From Cladorhizidae sp. MBARI D1340-BT2 (lineage: Eukaryota > Porifera > Demospongiae > Poecilosclerida > Cladorhizidae), in assembly GCA_028752905.1 (NCBI GenBank), contig JAQNBH010000010.1:11978993-12042992 (forward strand): 64,000 nucleotides of DNA, in the 5' to 3' direction. This document shows positions 46,753 through 58,950 of the stretch, one piece after another (position 1 is the stretch's first letter; each line of letters starts with the position of its first letter). The position numbers and the translations under genes were made by a program. The notes below the pieces were generated by a model that saw only the letters and a program-made list of their open reading frames with translations, was not told where the DNA came from and made no database searches.

Positions 46753-47404
46753 GGTAGAGCTAGTAACAGACCAGGCTTCACTAGAACTGACTAGTTCCCA
46801 AGCAGCTCTGGAGAGTGCCTTTCTATTTTGAGAAGCATGGTTTGCTGTGCCTGCACTGCGGGCCGGAGATTCTTCCTGATAGTTACTGTCAGCTCAGATT
46901 TTCCAGATATTTTTTCCAGTTATGTGCCTAACTGTGGCATCACAATCTGTCTTCAGAATGAAAGTGAATATTCTCCCTACACATTGATGTCAGTGCTATT
47001 GGCCTGAAGTTAGATGGTGGTTAGGGGCATTCTTTGCTGAAGGTTTTGGTGTGAATTTGATTGCAACTTTACAAGACAGCAACACAAGTTAATGTTGGGT
47101 AAAGGGTTTACACAAGAGATGGACACTTCTTGAAAACTCGTTACTCAGTATGAAATTTGATCAAGGGGGAAAGGAGCGGATGAAGTGGGTGGCGGGTGGG
47201 GGGTGAAGAGAAAAACATGGGGGGGGGGGGGGGGGGAGAGAAGTGAAAGATTCCATTTCGGACTGAGCCAGGACCGTGAGTACCAAAATGAACAGACAAA
47301 AAGGACAAACACACAGAATTTCCATTTTATATGGTCAGGTGAGAGTCCTGCTCTGATAAGGGAATGCTTTCAATCATGTGACCTATAAACGCAGACACAT
47401 GAGT
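46753..47404. other. No recognised gene; G tract
   Basis: Unassigned sequence with an 18-base G run at 47219-47236. Short frames only. Confidence 0.45.
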
Positions 47405-47770
47405 AGTGTTTTGAATTCAGTGGACACTTGGAGAGCTTTTCATACACACGCTCATTATCAAGCAATTCTACTTCCACTGTGCGCACAGCAGGAGTGCTTC
47501 CAGCAGGTGTTGTCCAAGCAGAGATCTCAATCGACTCTTAACAAACTTGAGTTTTGAAAACACCCGTTCACATGCCCCCCCAGTGCAGGGGAGGGTAAGT
47601 GCAATTATGTTGCACATATACAGTTTATTATAACTTCTGCAGTGGAAGTGGGACCCAATGAGTAATAAGAGAACACAATGCAGCGAGTACAGTTTCCTTT
47701 ACAAAATGGCAGGCTTTCATCATCACTGTCAATGTTATTTGCTGCAGAGTAACTTCTTTCAGATTAGGAT
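47405..47770 (-). pseudogene. hAT C-terminal fragment, duplicate of the 50.0-kb copy
   Basis: About 90% or more identical by eye to 49993-50370, including TCATTATCAAGCAAT, AGCAGGAGTGCTTCCAGCAG and CACCCGTTCACATG followed by a C tract. The C tract is 7 bases here and 25 in the other copy. It carries the inverted-sense hAT 'CER.FSKLK..KSRL' coding end and adjacent non-coding sequence. Confidence 0.82.
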
Positions 47771-49129
47771 TACTAACTTCTCTCTTTGTCGAAGCCATCC
47801 CACAGAATATCCTGATGTTGGTAGAGAAGGGGTTAAAACAATTAAAAAAGATGATTGAACTGAGAACCTTCTGGAAATGATTTTTTTTTATGCCACCCAG
47901 TAATTGAGAGGACATTTAGATGGGGAGTGGGATTCAAAGTAAAGGAAAACAGTGAAGAATGATTCCGCCCGAGATAAAACTCTTGGGCGGCAAACCGAAA
48001 AAAGGGGGGATGAGGGGAAGAGGGGAAAACAGTTGAGAAAGATTCCTCCGATGTTTGAACCGGCCACCTTGCATACCAAAGTAAATGGACAAACACACAC
48101 ATTTCCCCTTGACGCACATCAGACTTGCAGTCCTATGCACAAACTCAGTCGAGTATAGTGGAGGCTGCCTGAGCACATTATAGCCGCCTCCCCATTCTGT
48201 GTAGGGTAAAGTAAGATATTATCAGTAGTGAATCAGAAGCCACCAACTACAGCTACTCTAATATTAATTTATTTATTTATAAAATAAATTATGGCATGTA
48301 TTTTTTTTTTACAGAAACCCCCCCCCCCCCCCCAAAGGGCCAGATTCTCCCTTAATTTCACAAGATAAGTATATACTGTATTATGCAATTGATGCAGTAC
48401 AAATAGTTCCCAATCTTGTCAATTGCAATAGTGTGTAATTCGGATGAACAAAATATTGCTGCGAACGTGAGGACCGACTGTCAAGCACACTAAATATTGC
48501 ACTCTCATGCATGCTTGGCTCATTGACAGAAACCTTTCACTGGAAGAATGCATACAATGTACCAAATACAGGGAGCATGGGGTCCTCGGACACGTGCTAA
48601 CACATCCAGAAGCACTTAGTAAAGGGTGTGAGCATGGCAAGGTGATGGGAAATAGAGAGAGTGGAACACAACATGATCACAAGTGATAATAGGAACAGAG
48701 AATAGCGTTTAGGCAACAGAGCTAAGCAATTAAAGTCTGTTTGCTGCACCAGTTTGTCTATCTGTCAGCCATCTATATCCAGAGATAGATTAAAAGGGAG
48801 ATGGGAGAGTGTGGTTGCCATTTAAAGTACCATATCTTTACACACATTCATACTATGGTCCTGATTTATACCAAAATGTAGCCAGTGCAGTATGCTTTCT
48901 GATAGTAGCTTTTGTTTTGCCATACATCCTTATCTTTTGGAACTGCAAGTTGGAATGTGAAGCAAAATCACCCACCAACTCATTCATGTAATTAAGTCTT
49001 GAACGACTGTGATTGTACAAACACTACAACTTACCATAACAATATATATTTTTTTTAAAGTGGACTTATAAAATTATAAATACAAACACACAAAAAACAG
49101 CCCTAGCCCTAGCCCTAGCCCTAGCCTTG
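47771..49129. other. No recognised gene; C tract and CCCTAG run
   Basis: Contains a C run at about 48318-48333, AT-rich stretches, and four to five AGCCCT hexamers at 49102-49126. The 47240-47300 and 48060-48100 stretches share GGACAAACACAC-type words with flanking, suggesting a dispersed repeat. The 68-codon frame at 47952-48158 is not recognised. Confidence 0.45.
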
Positions 49130-49400
49130 TGTTTATGACTTTGGAGCTCCTTAAATTCTACACACTTTACTGGATATTAACTGTGTGCTCTCTTTCGATA
49201 TTTAAAAATTTGTACTATGCATGCAGCCAAAGTGGGTGTCCTCAAAATATGTGTGAACTGTTGTAGTTGTGGTTCCTGATTGGAAAATGTCAGCCATTGT
49301 TATCTATGCCTAGAGGAAACCCTACTCTACAAAACTAGCGTATTCATTAGGCGCTAAACCACGACTAATTAGGCGACAGGGTTTGCTGGAAATTCAACGG
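49130..49400. mobile_element. Diverged fragment of the foldback family
   Basis: TTTGGAGCTCCTTAAATTCT, TGTGTGCTCTCTTTCGATAT, GAGGAAACCCTACTCTAC and ATTAGGCGCTAAACC match blocks of the 57158-58649 element arms in order, at lower similarity. No intact ends. Confidence 0.5.
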
Positions 49401-49984
49401 AAATTTTTTCACCCTACTCGCTTGCATAATTCGTCACATTTTAGTAAGCTGGGAATAGAGGCTGCCTATTATAGGTGACCAGGAAGTGGAGTGCACTAAC
49501 CCAGTTGTCTGGGAATATAGTTTGCCTATAATTATAGTCCACCAGGAACCCAGTAAGTTGGGAATAGAGGTTCTATAGAGTTAACTCTGACTCCATTCCA
49601 GTGTCGGACTGGGAGGGCTTTGGAGGTCGTGCCTGAGGAGGCCCACCAGCCCAGTTAGCTAAAAATGCCCATGGACTCCAAATTTGGAATAACTGATAGT
49701 ATGCATGCACAATGCATTTAATTCCATTGCTAGCATAGGTGGTTTAATATTATCTTTATGTTACATAGCTAATTGTAATGAAAAATAATGTATGACATGT
49801 GTCACATTACACAAAACTGGTTTTGCAGAAATAAGTCAGAATACTACTTTTAAAACTGGAACTTGATTGGTTTATTGACATCTAATGCAATAACATGACT
49901 GAACATTTTATTTGGGAATAGTAGGTAGCCTGCAATAATAGAGTAGTGAAATGGTATATTGCTACACAGAATAACACAATAGTT
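49401..49984. other. No recognised gene
   Basis: Contains repeated GGGAATA(G/T)AG words (TAAGCTGGGAATAGAGG, GTCTGGGAATATAG, AAGTTGGGAATAGAGG) at 49446-49570. No coding sequence recognised. Confidence 0.45.
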
Positions 49985-50039
49985 ATGATACATGAGTAAT
50001 GTTTTGACAGTGGACACTTTGTAGAGCTTTTCATGCACA

Positions 50040-52170
50040 CACTCATTATCAAGCAATCTACTTCCACTGTGTGTACAGCAGGAGTGCTTCCAGCAGGTGT
50101 TGTCCAAGCAATCGACTCTTAACAAACTTGAGTTTTGAAAACACCCGTTCACATGCCCCCCCCCCCCCCCCCCCCCCCCCAGTGCAGGGGAGGGTAAGTG
50201 CAATTATGATGCACATATACAGTTTATTATAACTTCTGCAGTGGAAGTGGTACCCAATGAGTAAGAAGAGAACACATACTATGCAGCGAGTACAGTTTCC
50301 TTTACTTACAAAATGGCAGGCTTTCAAGATCTTCATCACTGTCAATGTTATTTGCTCAGAGTAACTTCTTTCACCTTCAAGATACGTATGACATTTTGCG
50401 AAATGGATGAGCTTCTCTTTCAATTCTTGTTCGTCAACATCTGCCAGTCTTGCAAGACAGCACATGGAGAAGTCATTGTCTCTTCTTTGTAATAGATGAT
50501 TTTGGGAGGCTTTCTTGTAGAACAATATCAAAATCTTGATTACTATTTGAATCCACAAGCTCCTGCACTTGCAAACGAAAGGGGTTTGCTTCTTCAAAAA
50601 TATCATCCAATTTGGCACAACTAGCTAATAATACAGTCTTTTCCTACTCCACCGAACAGCCTGATTTAGGTGCATACCACATGTCTGGAGATATTTTAAT
50701 ACTGGATTGAAGATAGCAAGTAATTTGTTTTATTACCATAGCAGTAAGGAGTGAGGTGAAACATAGACAGTTGGTAAGTAGTCCATCACTCGATGCTTTG
50801 TTGCAGAACTATATACATTGTTTCGGATATGCTAAGTTTCCACAGTGTAAGTAAAAGAATATAATAGCTTTGTGGCTCATCACAGATTCGTTGTAGGCTG
50901 TTTTCCCTAGTTTGTAATTTTTTTTGATCCACCACAGTGAGCTTTAACCACCTTTTTCCACATGTCCATTCTCCTAGAACTCTCATTTAAGAAACTACAT
51001 GTTTCCTGAAGAAACCCCATAAGATTTCTTGGTCCTTTAATTTGTGAAATTTTTTTGAGAAACCGTTGATGAGCGATTCCCCATACAAAAGTAACATCTG
51101 GAACTTCATCATTGGGGTATTTCACCACTACAACTTTTTCTGATGTATTTGCAGAGGCACCATCAAGAGAAAGGCTGATAAGTGCTTTAACATCCAGCCC
51201 AAGTCTACCAAGCTTTCCAACAAGAAGTTTCCATAGGTCCTCTCCCTTGCCAGAAGTTATGACCTCAAATCCTAATAAACTTTCTTGAACTTGGCCTTCA
51301 GTGCCAACATATCTTGCAACAATATTCAGTTGATCTGTTCCAGAGATATCCACAGTGACCCATTATGATGCCATACTTTCCTCTACAGTCTTCATTTATA
51401 GCCCTTACAATTTTCTCTTGAATGCATTCAGTTAGAGCTTTGATAATATTGTAAACAGTTGTTTTACTGAGAAAAGTAATAGTGTTGGCCCGACCTTTTC
51501 CTTGTTGATTTTAGAACTGTGCTACATGATTGCTTAGTACAGAGTCATACTTGCTAAGAAGCAACACAGTTTCAAGAAAAACACGTGCTTTCAGATCACA
51601 TGCACTTTCTCACCTCGATAAGGCAATCCCTGGCCAGCAACTAGCTTGATGACATCTATTATTCAAGCAAGTATCAGTTGATTTTGGATCCACTTTACAA
51701 CGAGTAGCAGTTTTTGAAGCACACCTCCACACAGGAATCAATGAAGCAAAGTCACATCCATTGAGGCTGCGAAAAAATTTGTCTGAAACTTCTCTGTGAT
51801 TCAGGGAAATTTCATGTCATTTAACTAACTGACTAGCTCTGCGGAAATGGCCCCTCCAATACCAAGCACAAAATCATCTCTGCGATTCTCACAAAAGCAA
51901 CCACATATCTTGTAGTATAGCCAACCATTTTAGCTGCCATCTGTTTCTTTCAGCGTGAACATTTCCACAGAGAAAGGAATATTTTGTGTTGGATGCTCTG
52001 GCTGCATTGAAAGAAAATCAAGTTTAGCCTCAGAATCTTTGGGCCATTCTATTGCAGCAACAGTTCCTGAAGATGTGCTTGCTATTTCAGTTGTGCACCG
52101 GGCACTGCACCATTGTGTCTCCATTGGTTCATTTGATCATGTTGTGGCTCCTGTATTGGTATGACTTCCA
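50040..52170 (-). pseudogene. hAT transposase pseudogene 4 (ZMYM/P52rIPK-like), nearly full span
   Basis: From right to left: an N-terminal region (PKDSEAKLDFLSMQPEH), a segment with EKIVRAINEDCRGKYGIM, then the best part at 50907-51353, MDISGTDQLNIVARYVGTEG, SGKGEDLWKLLVGKLGRLGL and VWGIAHQRFLK. It continues with WKKVVKAHCGGSKKITN and, after more breaks, the C-terminal CERVFSKLKFVKSRLL. A 25-base C run (50156-50180) sits inside the C-terminal domain and encodes Gly on the coding strand. Many stops and frame changes separate the pieces. No terminal repeats recognised. Confidence 0.87.
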
Positions 52171-53575
52171 CACATTCAGTTGCATTAGTTGTCCCAGATG
52201 TTGAGTTTAGTATGGATTAACTGGTCATCTGTGGAATCTTGTGCTGAATATCCAGAATGTTTTCTTGGAAAACGTATATTTTTTTAATCCAGCCTGTTTT
52301 ACCACATTGAGCAGGTCCCTTCTTTCTTTTGCCTTCCTTTTTTCTGAGCCACTCTTTCCCTTCTTCTCTGCTTCATTTCAATTGCTGACAACAAGGGTCA
52401 TTTCACAAAACTCCAGTTTGCATGAATAAAATAATACAATGTGGCTTTGTGGAATGCTGTTTTATAATAACTTTACAAACTCTAGGAAGTTGCTAATCAG
52501 ATTCTGATAATTCATTCTCATTAATAATTATGACAATAATGACATTACATAGCTTGACTATGTAATGAAACAAACATTCTATGCTGCAGCATCGGAATCA
52601 GCTGAATTTTTGGTGAACCAATCCAAGTTTTTGGGCTGTGGGAAACTAAGGGGAGCCCCAGTGGCTCTGAGGAGTGAGGAAAGGGCCCCAGTGGCTGGGG
52701 GGGGGGGGGGGGGCTGTGCCGTTCCATCACTGCTCCATTCCTTAGATACAAAGCTTTCCCATTGCAACTTCAAAATATTGTGTTGACCTCTGTTCAAGGA
52801 TGGATGTGCCCTCACCATGACACTTCTATTCAAACAAACTTTGAACATTGTGTATGGAAGTATATACCTATAATTATAGCAGCAATCAGCCTGTCATCAT
52901 TAGCACTAAAACAACATTGCAGTTGTCCGGCTGAATACAGGTGCAGCCGGCTGAATACAGGCGCGTTCAACTACAAGATTTTACTTCTCAGACTTCCGCC
53001 AACTCTCCTTCAGTGGGTTATCTTCCACTTTAGCAGTTGTTAAACAATCCTAAAACAACTGACACTACATTCATGTACAACTGCTTTACATTTTCCCTTA
53101 TCTAAACGAAGGTCCCATAGGGTTGAATATGTCCAGAGAGTCTATTAAAAAAAAAAATTTTTTTTTTAAATAGAGTAACACTTAAATAAATGATAATTCA
53201 CCAAAAAAATTGATCGTAAGTCAATGCATAGTATAACAATCTTGACTCAGTTGCTAAAAAATGTATTTAAAAAATGGAGACGAGTATATATTATTCTCTC
53301 ATATCGTTCATTTAACACCTACAAGGAAAGTACACTAGAGAGATTCACCAGAAATTACAAGCTTACATGAGTATAGCTTACATGATACTCATAACATTGC
53401 CAGGACAAACGTGCTAATTAACAAAAATTCTGTAATATTTTGAGTGCTATATAGATAACTGAAATTATGTATAGCTATATTACAGATATATGACTGATGT
53501 ATGACTGATGTATGACTGATGTTTAAAAAGTATCATTAGTTCACCACAGGCCAGTAGAAAGCAGAGCACAATTAT
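52171..53575. other. Intergenic; one dispersed repeat
   Basis: 52735-52850 is homologous to 43560-43690 and is preceded by a G run at 52699-52713. A short direct repeat TATGACTGATG occurs three times at 53489-53522. The minus-strand 3' flank of the GT92 gene starts at 53575; no canonical AATAAA was evident directly after the stop. Confidence 0.5.
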
Positions 53576-55036
53576 TTATACATTGCGACACATAATCTCC
53601 TTCAGTCTCTCTGAATACTTCAGTAAAGATCTATCATCCCGCAACCTCGAATGAATGCAGTCATCAGAGATGGGGTTCCGATAATGAGCTACAATACCAA
53701 TGCTGCTTGGGACAGTGTAGGATTTTTTATTATAGCCTCCCACAGCCAAGCAAATGGAATGTATGGAAACCTCTACTATCAACTCTGGTTTCATGATCAA
53801 CTTTGTACGAAAGAAATAGTTTGGATGACACATGTGTCGCACAGTTTTCATAAAATACTGTGCGACAGTGAAGGTGCTACAGTTTGGTAGTCGTTCAGGA
53901 GGGTTTGAGTTTTTAGTGCTGAAGAATGCATTCTGAAATAGGAAGCTATGATGTCGATCTTTCCTTTGTAAACTCTGCACCATCTCTGACCAATTATTAG
54001 TCGAAATTGGGACAATAATCTCGTCCAAGTCAATCATTGCTAGATATGTTACTTCATACATGCTCCTGTATAGGCAATCGCTGATTATTATTAGTTGGCC
54101 ATAATAATGCAGAGGATTGTGCATACTGAAATTTTTCCATTCAATCACACGCACAAGATTTGGATAGCGATTCAAGATATACTGAATTATCCTCGCACTC
54201 AACTGTTCCCTGTTGATGTAAAAAGTTATCAATTCCACTCCCATAAGTTGATTCATGGAAATGAACTCCACCAATTCTTGAACACTGTTGTTGTTTTCAA
54301 CGACTGGACCTCCTACACAAACGCCAAATTTCTTGAGTGGTTTTCCTCGTCTGTTTTCTCTGTTTCCAACGGGAATCTTCATAGATGTGAAATCAGGGTT
54401 GCACGTGCTTGAAGTTGAAATCATGACTGATACTGGAGACTCTTCTCCAGATTTTAAACGGCATATGATGTGAAGAGTCTCTCCAGGTAACCTTGGCAGG
54501 AAGCAAGGGCTCGGGTGCTGCCTGACACCTGCTTCTTTCAAGCATACTTGCTGTCCATCGGCATAGTTAAGCATGCAGTAGAGAGCTATGCGTTTAACAT
54601 CTTTTAACACGTAGCCCATTACTATCACAACTGGTCTGTTAGGTGCCCGGATTCTGTCATCGAAATATGCAGAGAAAAAATGATATGAATCAAACTCACC
54701 TTTACCATAAACTGAAGTCCATGCAAGTTCTGTTAGTTGTAAGTTCTCTTCCTGATCTGAGATCAGGAGGCCATTCAGTGCTAGACTAGAAGTATTCACT
54801 GGCACCACTAAATCTTTCCGTACGGTCGCTTCAGATTTTCTAATAATATTTTCTGTTCCAACCATGGTTGCTTCCAGCTGGTCAGCAGTTCCAACAGAGA
54901 CGTCATGACCAGCCTTCAGTTTCACTTCTCTGAGAGTTACAGGTTCTTCTTGACTTCTATTTATCAAGATAATAGACAAGAGCGTGGCTAATACGCTAAA
55001 GGTCATTAAATGGACTAGGTAACTTCTCGTTGCCAT
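53576..55036 (-). CDS. Glycosyltransferase family 92 (GT92/DUF23) protein, intact, single exon
   Basis: 486 codons without interruption. An N-terminal hydrophobic segment (residues 7-25, after a short basic cytoplasmic end) predicts a type II Golgi membrane protein, followed by a stem and a lumenal catalytic domain. Residues 237-244 (FGVCVGGP) open the GT92 core. ELVEFISMNQLMGVELITFY, HYYGQLIIISDCLYR (310-324), the acidic DLDE (336-339, probable metal/nucleotide-sugar site), RTKLIMKPEL (410-419) and HYR (451-453) are family hallmarks. Several Cys residues (154, 165, 178, 192, 212, 240, 321) could form disulfides. GT92 members such as worm GALT-1 add galactose to N-glycan core fucose; the acceptor of this one is unknown. 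The start is the first ATG, giving the membrane anchor at the expected place. The gene lacks introns, unlike dymeclin. Family assignment is strong; substrate is not inferred. Confidence 0.93.
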   Translation of the reverse strand: MATRSYLVHLMTFSVLATLLSIILINRSQEEPVTLREVKLKAGHDVSVGTADQLEATMVGTENIIRKSEATVRKDLVVPVNTSSLALNGLLISDQEENLQLTELAWTSVYGKGEFDSYHFFSAYFDDRIRAPNRPVVIVMGYVLKDVKRIALYCMLNYADGQQVCLKEAGVRQHPSPCFLPRLPGETLHIICRLKSGEESPVSVMISTSSTCNPDFTSMKIPVGNRENRRGKPLKKFGVCVGGPVVENNNSVQELVEFISMNQLMGVELITFYINREQLSARIIQYILNRYPNLVRVIEWKNFSMHNPLHYYGQLIIISDCLYRSMYEVTYLAMIDLDEIIVPISTNNWSEMVQSLQRKDRHHSFLFQNAFFSTKNSNPPERLPNCSTFTVAQYFMKTVRHMCHPNYFFRTKLIMKPELIVEVSIHSICLAVGGYNKKSYTVPSSIGIVAHYRNPISDDCIHSRLRDDRSLLKYSERLKEIMCRNV

Positions 55037-55639
55037 CTACCCATATGCTCTAGTGAATCCGTGGCCGCACAATGAACTTCCACCTTTCCGGGTTGCTCTG
55101 AACTGGCGGGGAAAGGTAGCTGCTACCTAGAGCAGATAGCCCAGCTCCTTATCAATGATACTGAGCCTCTAGATCTTTGAGCGAGAAGTGCGTCAGACAA
55201 CGGTAAAACTATGAACGCAAACCATAATTGACCAGCATTTATACACAAAAGCACTGGTGGAGAAGTTTTCCTGTGCGGAATAGTTCCCAGGTCCTTTCAC
55301 TTGAGAGCACTTGTTTGTCCTCCCACTTTGAGCATAATTCTCCTGTCCTCCCAATTTCCTCCCAATTTGAAATTAAAACAATTCACCATCCTCCATAAGT
55401 GACCTGCAAACAAAATTTAAAAAATCTACAACTACATCTGCTCAGGGTAAACAAGTTGATATTTGGGGCACTAACCTTCAAATTATAGCAGATGGTACAC
55501 TTTTCCAGCTTCTAATCTATTTTTGCACACAATCTGAATATGCATTCACTTGCAATATTTTTTTCAGTAAACAACATAACGAACAGGATGGAACTGGTTG
55601 TAAGCCGTTTTGGAATGATTCACGAGCAAAGAAGGAGAG
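55037..55639. promoter_or_regulatory. 5' flank of the GT92 gene
   Basis: About 600 bases upstream of the GT92 start codon, on the right-hand side. No second coding exon was recognised. No clear TATA box or other motif stands out, so this is named only as the region that should hold the promoter. Confidence 0.35.
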
Positions 55640-56530
55640 AAGGATAAAAGGAGTGAAAGATGACGAGGGAAGGTGGTGAAGGAGGAAGACGAGGTGTTGG
55701 AGGTGATGGCAGAACACTGGGAAGAGCTGGGTAGGAAAAAAGAGGATGCCTATTAGAAGCAGGGATAGATGTGAGTGGTATGAGTTGGGGAAGTAAGTTG
55801 GGAAGAAGTAGTAGAGGTAATGAAGTGTTTGAAGAGAGGAAAGGCACCAGGCCCTGATGGAATGAGATGCTGATGTATGGAGATAGAAGGTTGGTGGAGG
55901 TGATGGTATGTGGTTATAAGGAGTAAGTCTGCAGTGGACTGGAAGAAGAGTTTGCTAGAACCTCTCCTCAAGGATGCCAATGAAAAGTTACAGGGGATTC
56001 CATTAGGTTGTAGTGGGGTGAAGGTGTTTGCGGGAGCGCGTTGGTGAGGAGGTTGGCAGGTTTTGTTGAGGATAGGATTTTGATGGAAGGACAGAAAGGG
56101 TTTATGAGTCGGAGGAGATGTTCGGACCAGTGGTTGCTGTTAGAGGTGTTTGCAAAGTGAGGAAGAGTTCATATCTGTCCTTCCTGGTCATAAGCAAGGC
56201 TTATAACTGTGTGTGGAGGGAGGGATATTTGCACAAGTTGAGGGATTTTGGAGTAGAGGAGAAACTGGTGAGGTTTTCTGTAGTGGGGTGGAAACGACAG
56301 TGATATTGAACAGAAAGAGGTCATTAAAGTGAGGAATGCTGAGAATTGGGAGGAGACAGCAAGAGTACACTAAAGTTGCATAAATTAGCAAAGAATGGTG
56401 CAGGGGTGGAGAGGTGTGTGAGGTCCATGCATGGTCAGTAAGGTGTGTGGTTGTAACTGAGGACTGGGTTGTTAGAGGATAAGAAGAGATGGGCAAATTA
56501 GGAGGTGTGTCATGTGTGAAAGCAGTTATG
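55640..56530 (+). pseudogene. LINE reverse transcriptase remnant
   Basis: Plus-strand pieces read KRKGTRP/KAPGPDGM around 55838, VFARALVRRLAG and VEDRILMEGQKGFMSRRRCS near 56030-56125, and SKAYNCVWREGYLHKLRDFG at about 56190. These follow the order 'GKAPGPDG', 'R....R....VLTE.Q.GF...R...D', 'D.SKAYD.VWR..L...L' of non-LTR retrotransposon RT domains. The YADD box is not seen. Frames shift repeatedly and Asp of 'DVSKAYD' is lost. Confidence 0.72.
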
Positions 56531-57157
56531 TATTGGGTAGGGAAGTGGTGGCAGAGGAGAGTATGGTAAGCTGATGAGAATGATCATGTTCCACTCCCCT
56601 ACCCCCCCCCCCCCCCTGAACGGCTGGACACTCCTCCTAGTATTACTGCTAATCAAGTACTGTTGATGTTGTTACTGTTACATAGTCTCATACTGTGCTG
56701 TAGTATATGGTGGCCTTAACAGGCTCAGCAGTATCAAGATCAAGATTAAATTATATTCTAAATCTGTGGGCTTCAGCCTTGTGCTGTAGCAGTTAGCCTC
56801 GTCATTTTTCATCAGTGGAACCAGTGCAGCTGCTAATAGAGGTGTGGTTTGTAGCTACAGCTGCTTTCTCTCACCTCTAGGGTCAAGAGTGATAACCACA
56901 ACAACAAAAGTTGTGTAGCTCAAGCTGTAGAGGCTTATATAGAAAGTTGGTAGTTGATCATTGCCTATATAACAATGCAGTAGTTATAGCTACAAATGAG
57001 GCTTGTAGCCATAGCTTCCTTGCAGCTATCTCAAGCACTGCATTGTATATAATATGCCACACTTTATTGCATTTCATGCTTCTAGATCTTCAAGGTTTAA
57101 TTAGAGGCACACTTATATGGTGCTCCTTCCCTTGTAGAAACAGACAGATGGCTTTAA
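56531..57157. other. No recognised gene
   Basis: Contains a C tract at 56602-56615 and unassigned AT-rich DNA up to the TTAA element. Confidence 0.45.
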
Positions 57158-58649
57158 GGGGGTAGTAAACCATTTTTCTGAAAATTTTCTTTTAAAAAAT
57201 TCTTCCTTTTATATCCTACCTATAGCTCTGCATGACCTGTGTAAAAAACTTGGAAGGCTGTTCTGGTTCAGAAAAAAAGTTATGGAGGATTTCATGCATG
57301 CATTTTGTACACACCTGTACTGCATGGGGTGTGTAAATGATGTCTGTTTCCCCCCAAAAACTTATGGTTACCACTTTAGAGCTCCGTAGATTCTGCAAAC
57401 TTCATGGTATGGACTTGATGTATAGCTCAAAAGATAGGTCTCTCTGTGTGCTCTCTTTTGATACTAAAATATTTTTCATAGGTATAACTATAGGTAAGTT
57501 ACTAGACCTAAAGTGGAGGGACCTAAAAACCTGAATGCCTGCAACCTCCACATAAATAACTCCAGATTGCTAAGTGCTAAAATTTTAAAATTAGCACAGG
57601 TGGCTAGAGGAAGCCCTACTCTATGTAATGAGTGTTTTTATTAGGCGTTAAAATTTAAGTACGTGGTCAAGCGCGCGGGTGGAAAATGAGTTTTATGGAT
57701 TTTTAAAGAAATTCATTTTCTACCCGCACGCTTGACCACGTACTTAAATTTTAACGCCTAATAAAAACACTCATTACATAGAGTAGGGCTTCCTCTAGCC
57801 ACCTGTGCTAATTTTAAATTTTTAGCACTTGGCAATCTGGAGTTATTTATGTGGGCATTCAAGTTTTTAGGTCCCTCCACTTGTAGCTCCCCTAACTTGG
57901 CTATAGTTATACCTGTGAAAAATATTTTAGTATCAACAGAGAGCACATAGAGAGACCTATCTTTTGAGCTATATATCAAGTCCATACCATGAAGTTTACG
58001 GAATCTATGGAGTTATAAAGTGGTTATCACACACAAAAAAAGCATGTGGGTCATCCCCCCCCCAAAATGCAACTGTCTCCCCTTCAAAGCTGTATTATGA
58101 GTATTATGAAAAAGGTGTGTTTTTGGACTTTCAAAAAATCTCTCTCGGTGAATATTTATCTAGAACAATTCCATAATATACCATTTTATAGCTCTTTCTA
58201 TGCTCTAAAGTTTGATAGAATCCTTTTTCTTATTTTGTGTACTGGTCTTGAGTTATGCATTGATGTTCGACACGGATTTCATGCTTTTTCATTACGAATT
58301 TTCATTGACCTCCCAAATCACTTCCAAGTACATTGTGGCAAAACTGTCTCTATCATACTTTACGTATGTGGCTATGTTACACAAACTGTGAATGGGAAGT
58401 GGTCACTGACAATCTGTGATTTTTAAGATTTTTGTCGAGTGACAAGGGTAAGGTTCTAAGGGAGTCTACCTGTGGCAAATGTACAAACATGAAAAATCAT
58501 TAGTAGCCTTCATGTAATATGTCATTTTAAAGCTATTGAACCAGTCTTTCTTTTGATCTAAAAAGTATCTGTAAAGGATGAAAAACAAAAAAGTTATGAA
58601 CGATACAAATTTGGAACACAGATCTTCAGAAAAATGGTTTACTACCCCC
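57158..58649. mobile_element. TTAA-flanked foldback element C, 1492 bp
   Basis: Flanked by TTAA at 57154-57157 and 58650-58653. Perfect terminal repeat of about 25 bp beginning GGGGGTAGTAAACCATTTTT. Inside, a second, larger inverted repeat has arms at about 57367-57693 and 57709-58028 around a centre near 57700. The right third is not part of the inner palindrome. Short open frames only, no transposase. The inner arms match 19911-20325 and 49130-49400. Confidence 0.9.
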
Positions 58650-58679
58650 TTAACCAAGCCTAAGGAAGTTTCTATATAG

Positions 58680-58950
58680 ATGGTGGATGTGGATCCATAT
58701 AGATGGTGGATCCATATAGATGGTGGATCAATATAGACGGTAGATCTATATAGATGGTGGATCTATATAGATTGTGGATCTATATAGACGGTGGATCTAT
58801 ATAGATTGTGGATCTATATAGATGGTGGATCCATATAGATGGTGGATCTATATAGACGGTGGATCTATATAGATGGTGGATCCATATAGATGGTGGATCT
58901 ATATAGATGGTGGATCCATATAGATGGTGGATCTATATAGATGGTGGATG
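58680..58950. repeat. 17-bp ATATAGATGGTGGATCC repeat, about 15 copies
   Basis: Units alternate between GGATCTATATAGATGGT and GGATCCATATAGATGGT, with a few GACGG and GATTG variants. It lies immediately after TTAA element C. Confidence 0.95.

Noticed and set aside
45139..46755. 8-bp target duplication of hAT element 3
   Set aside because: Only GGCTG (5 bp) matches directly on both sides; the 8-bp flanks differ.
48040..48075. tRNA-like B box (GGTTCAAAC on the minus strand), possible SINE
   Set aside because: No matching A box at the right distance and no recognisable tRNA fold.
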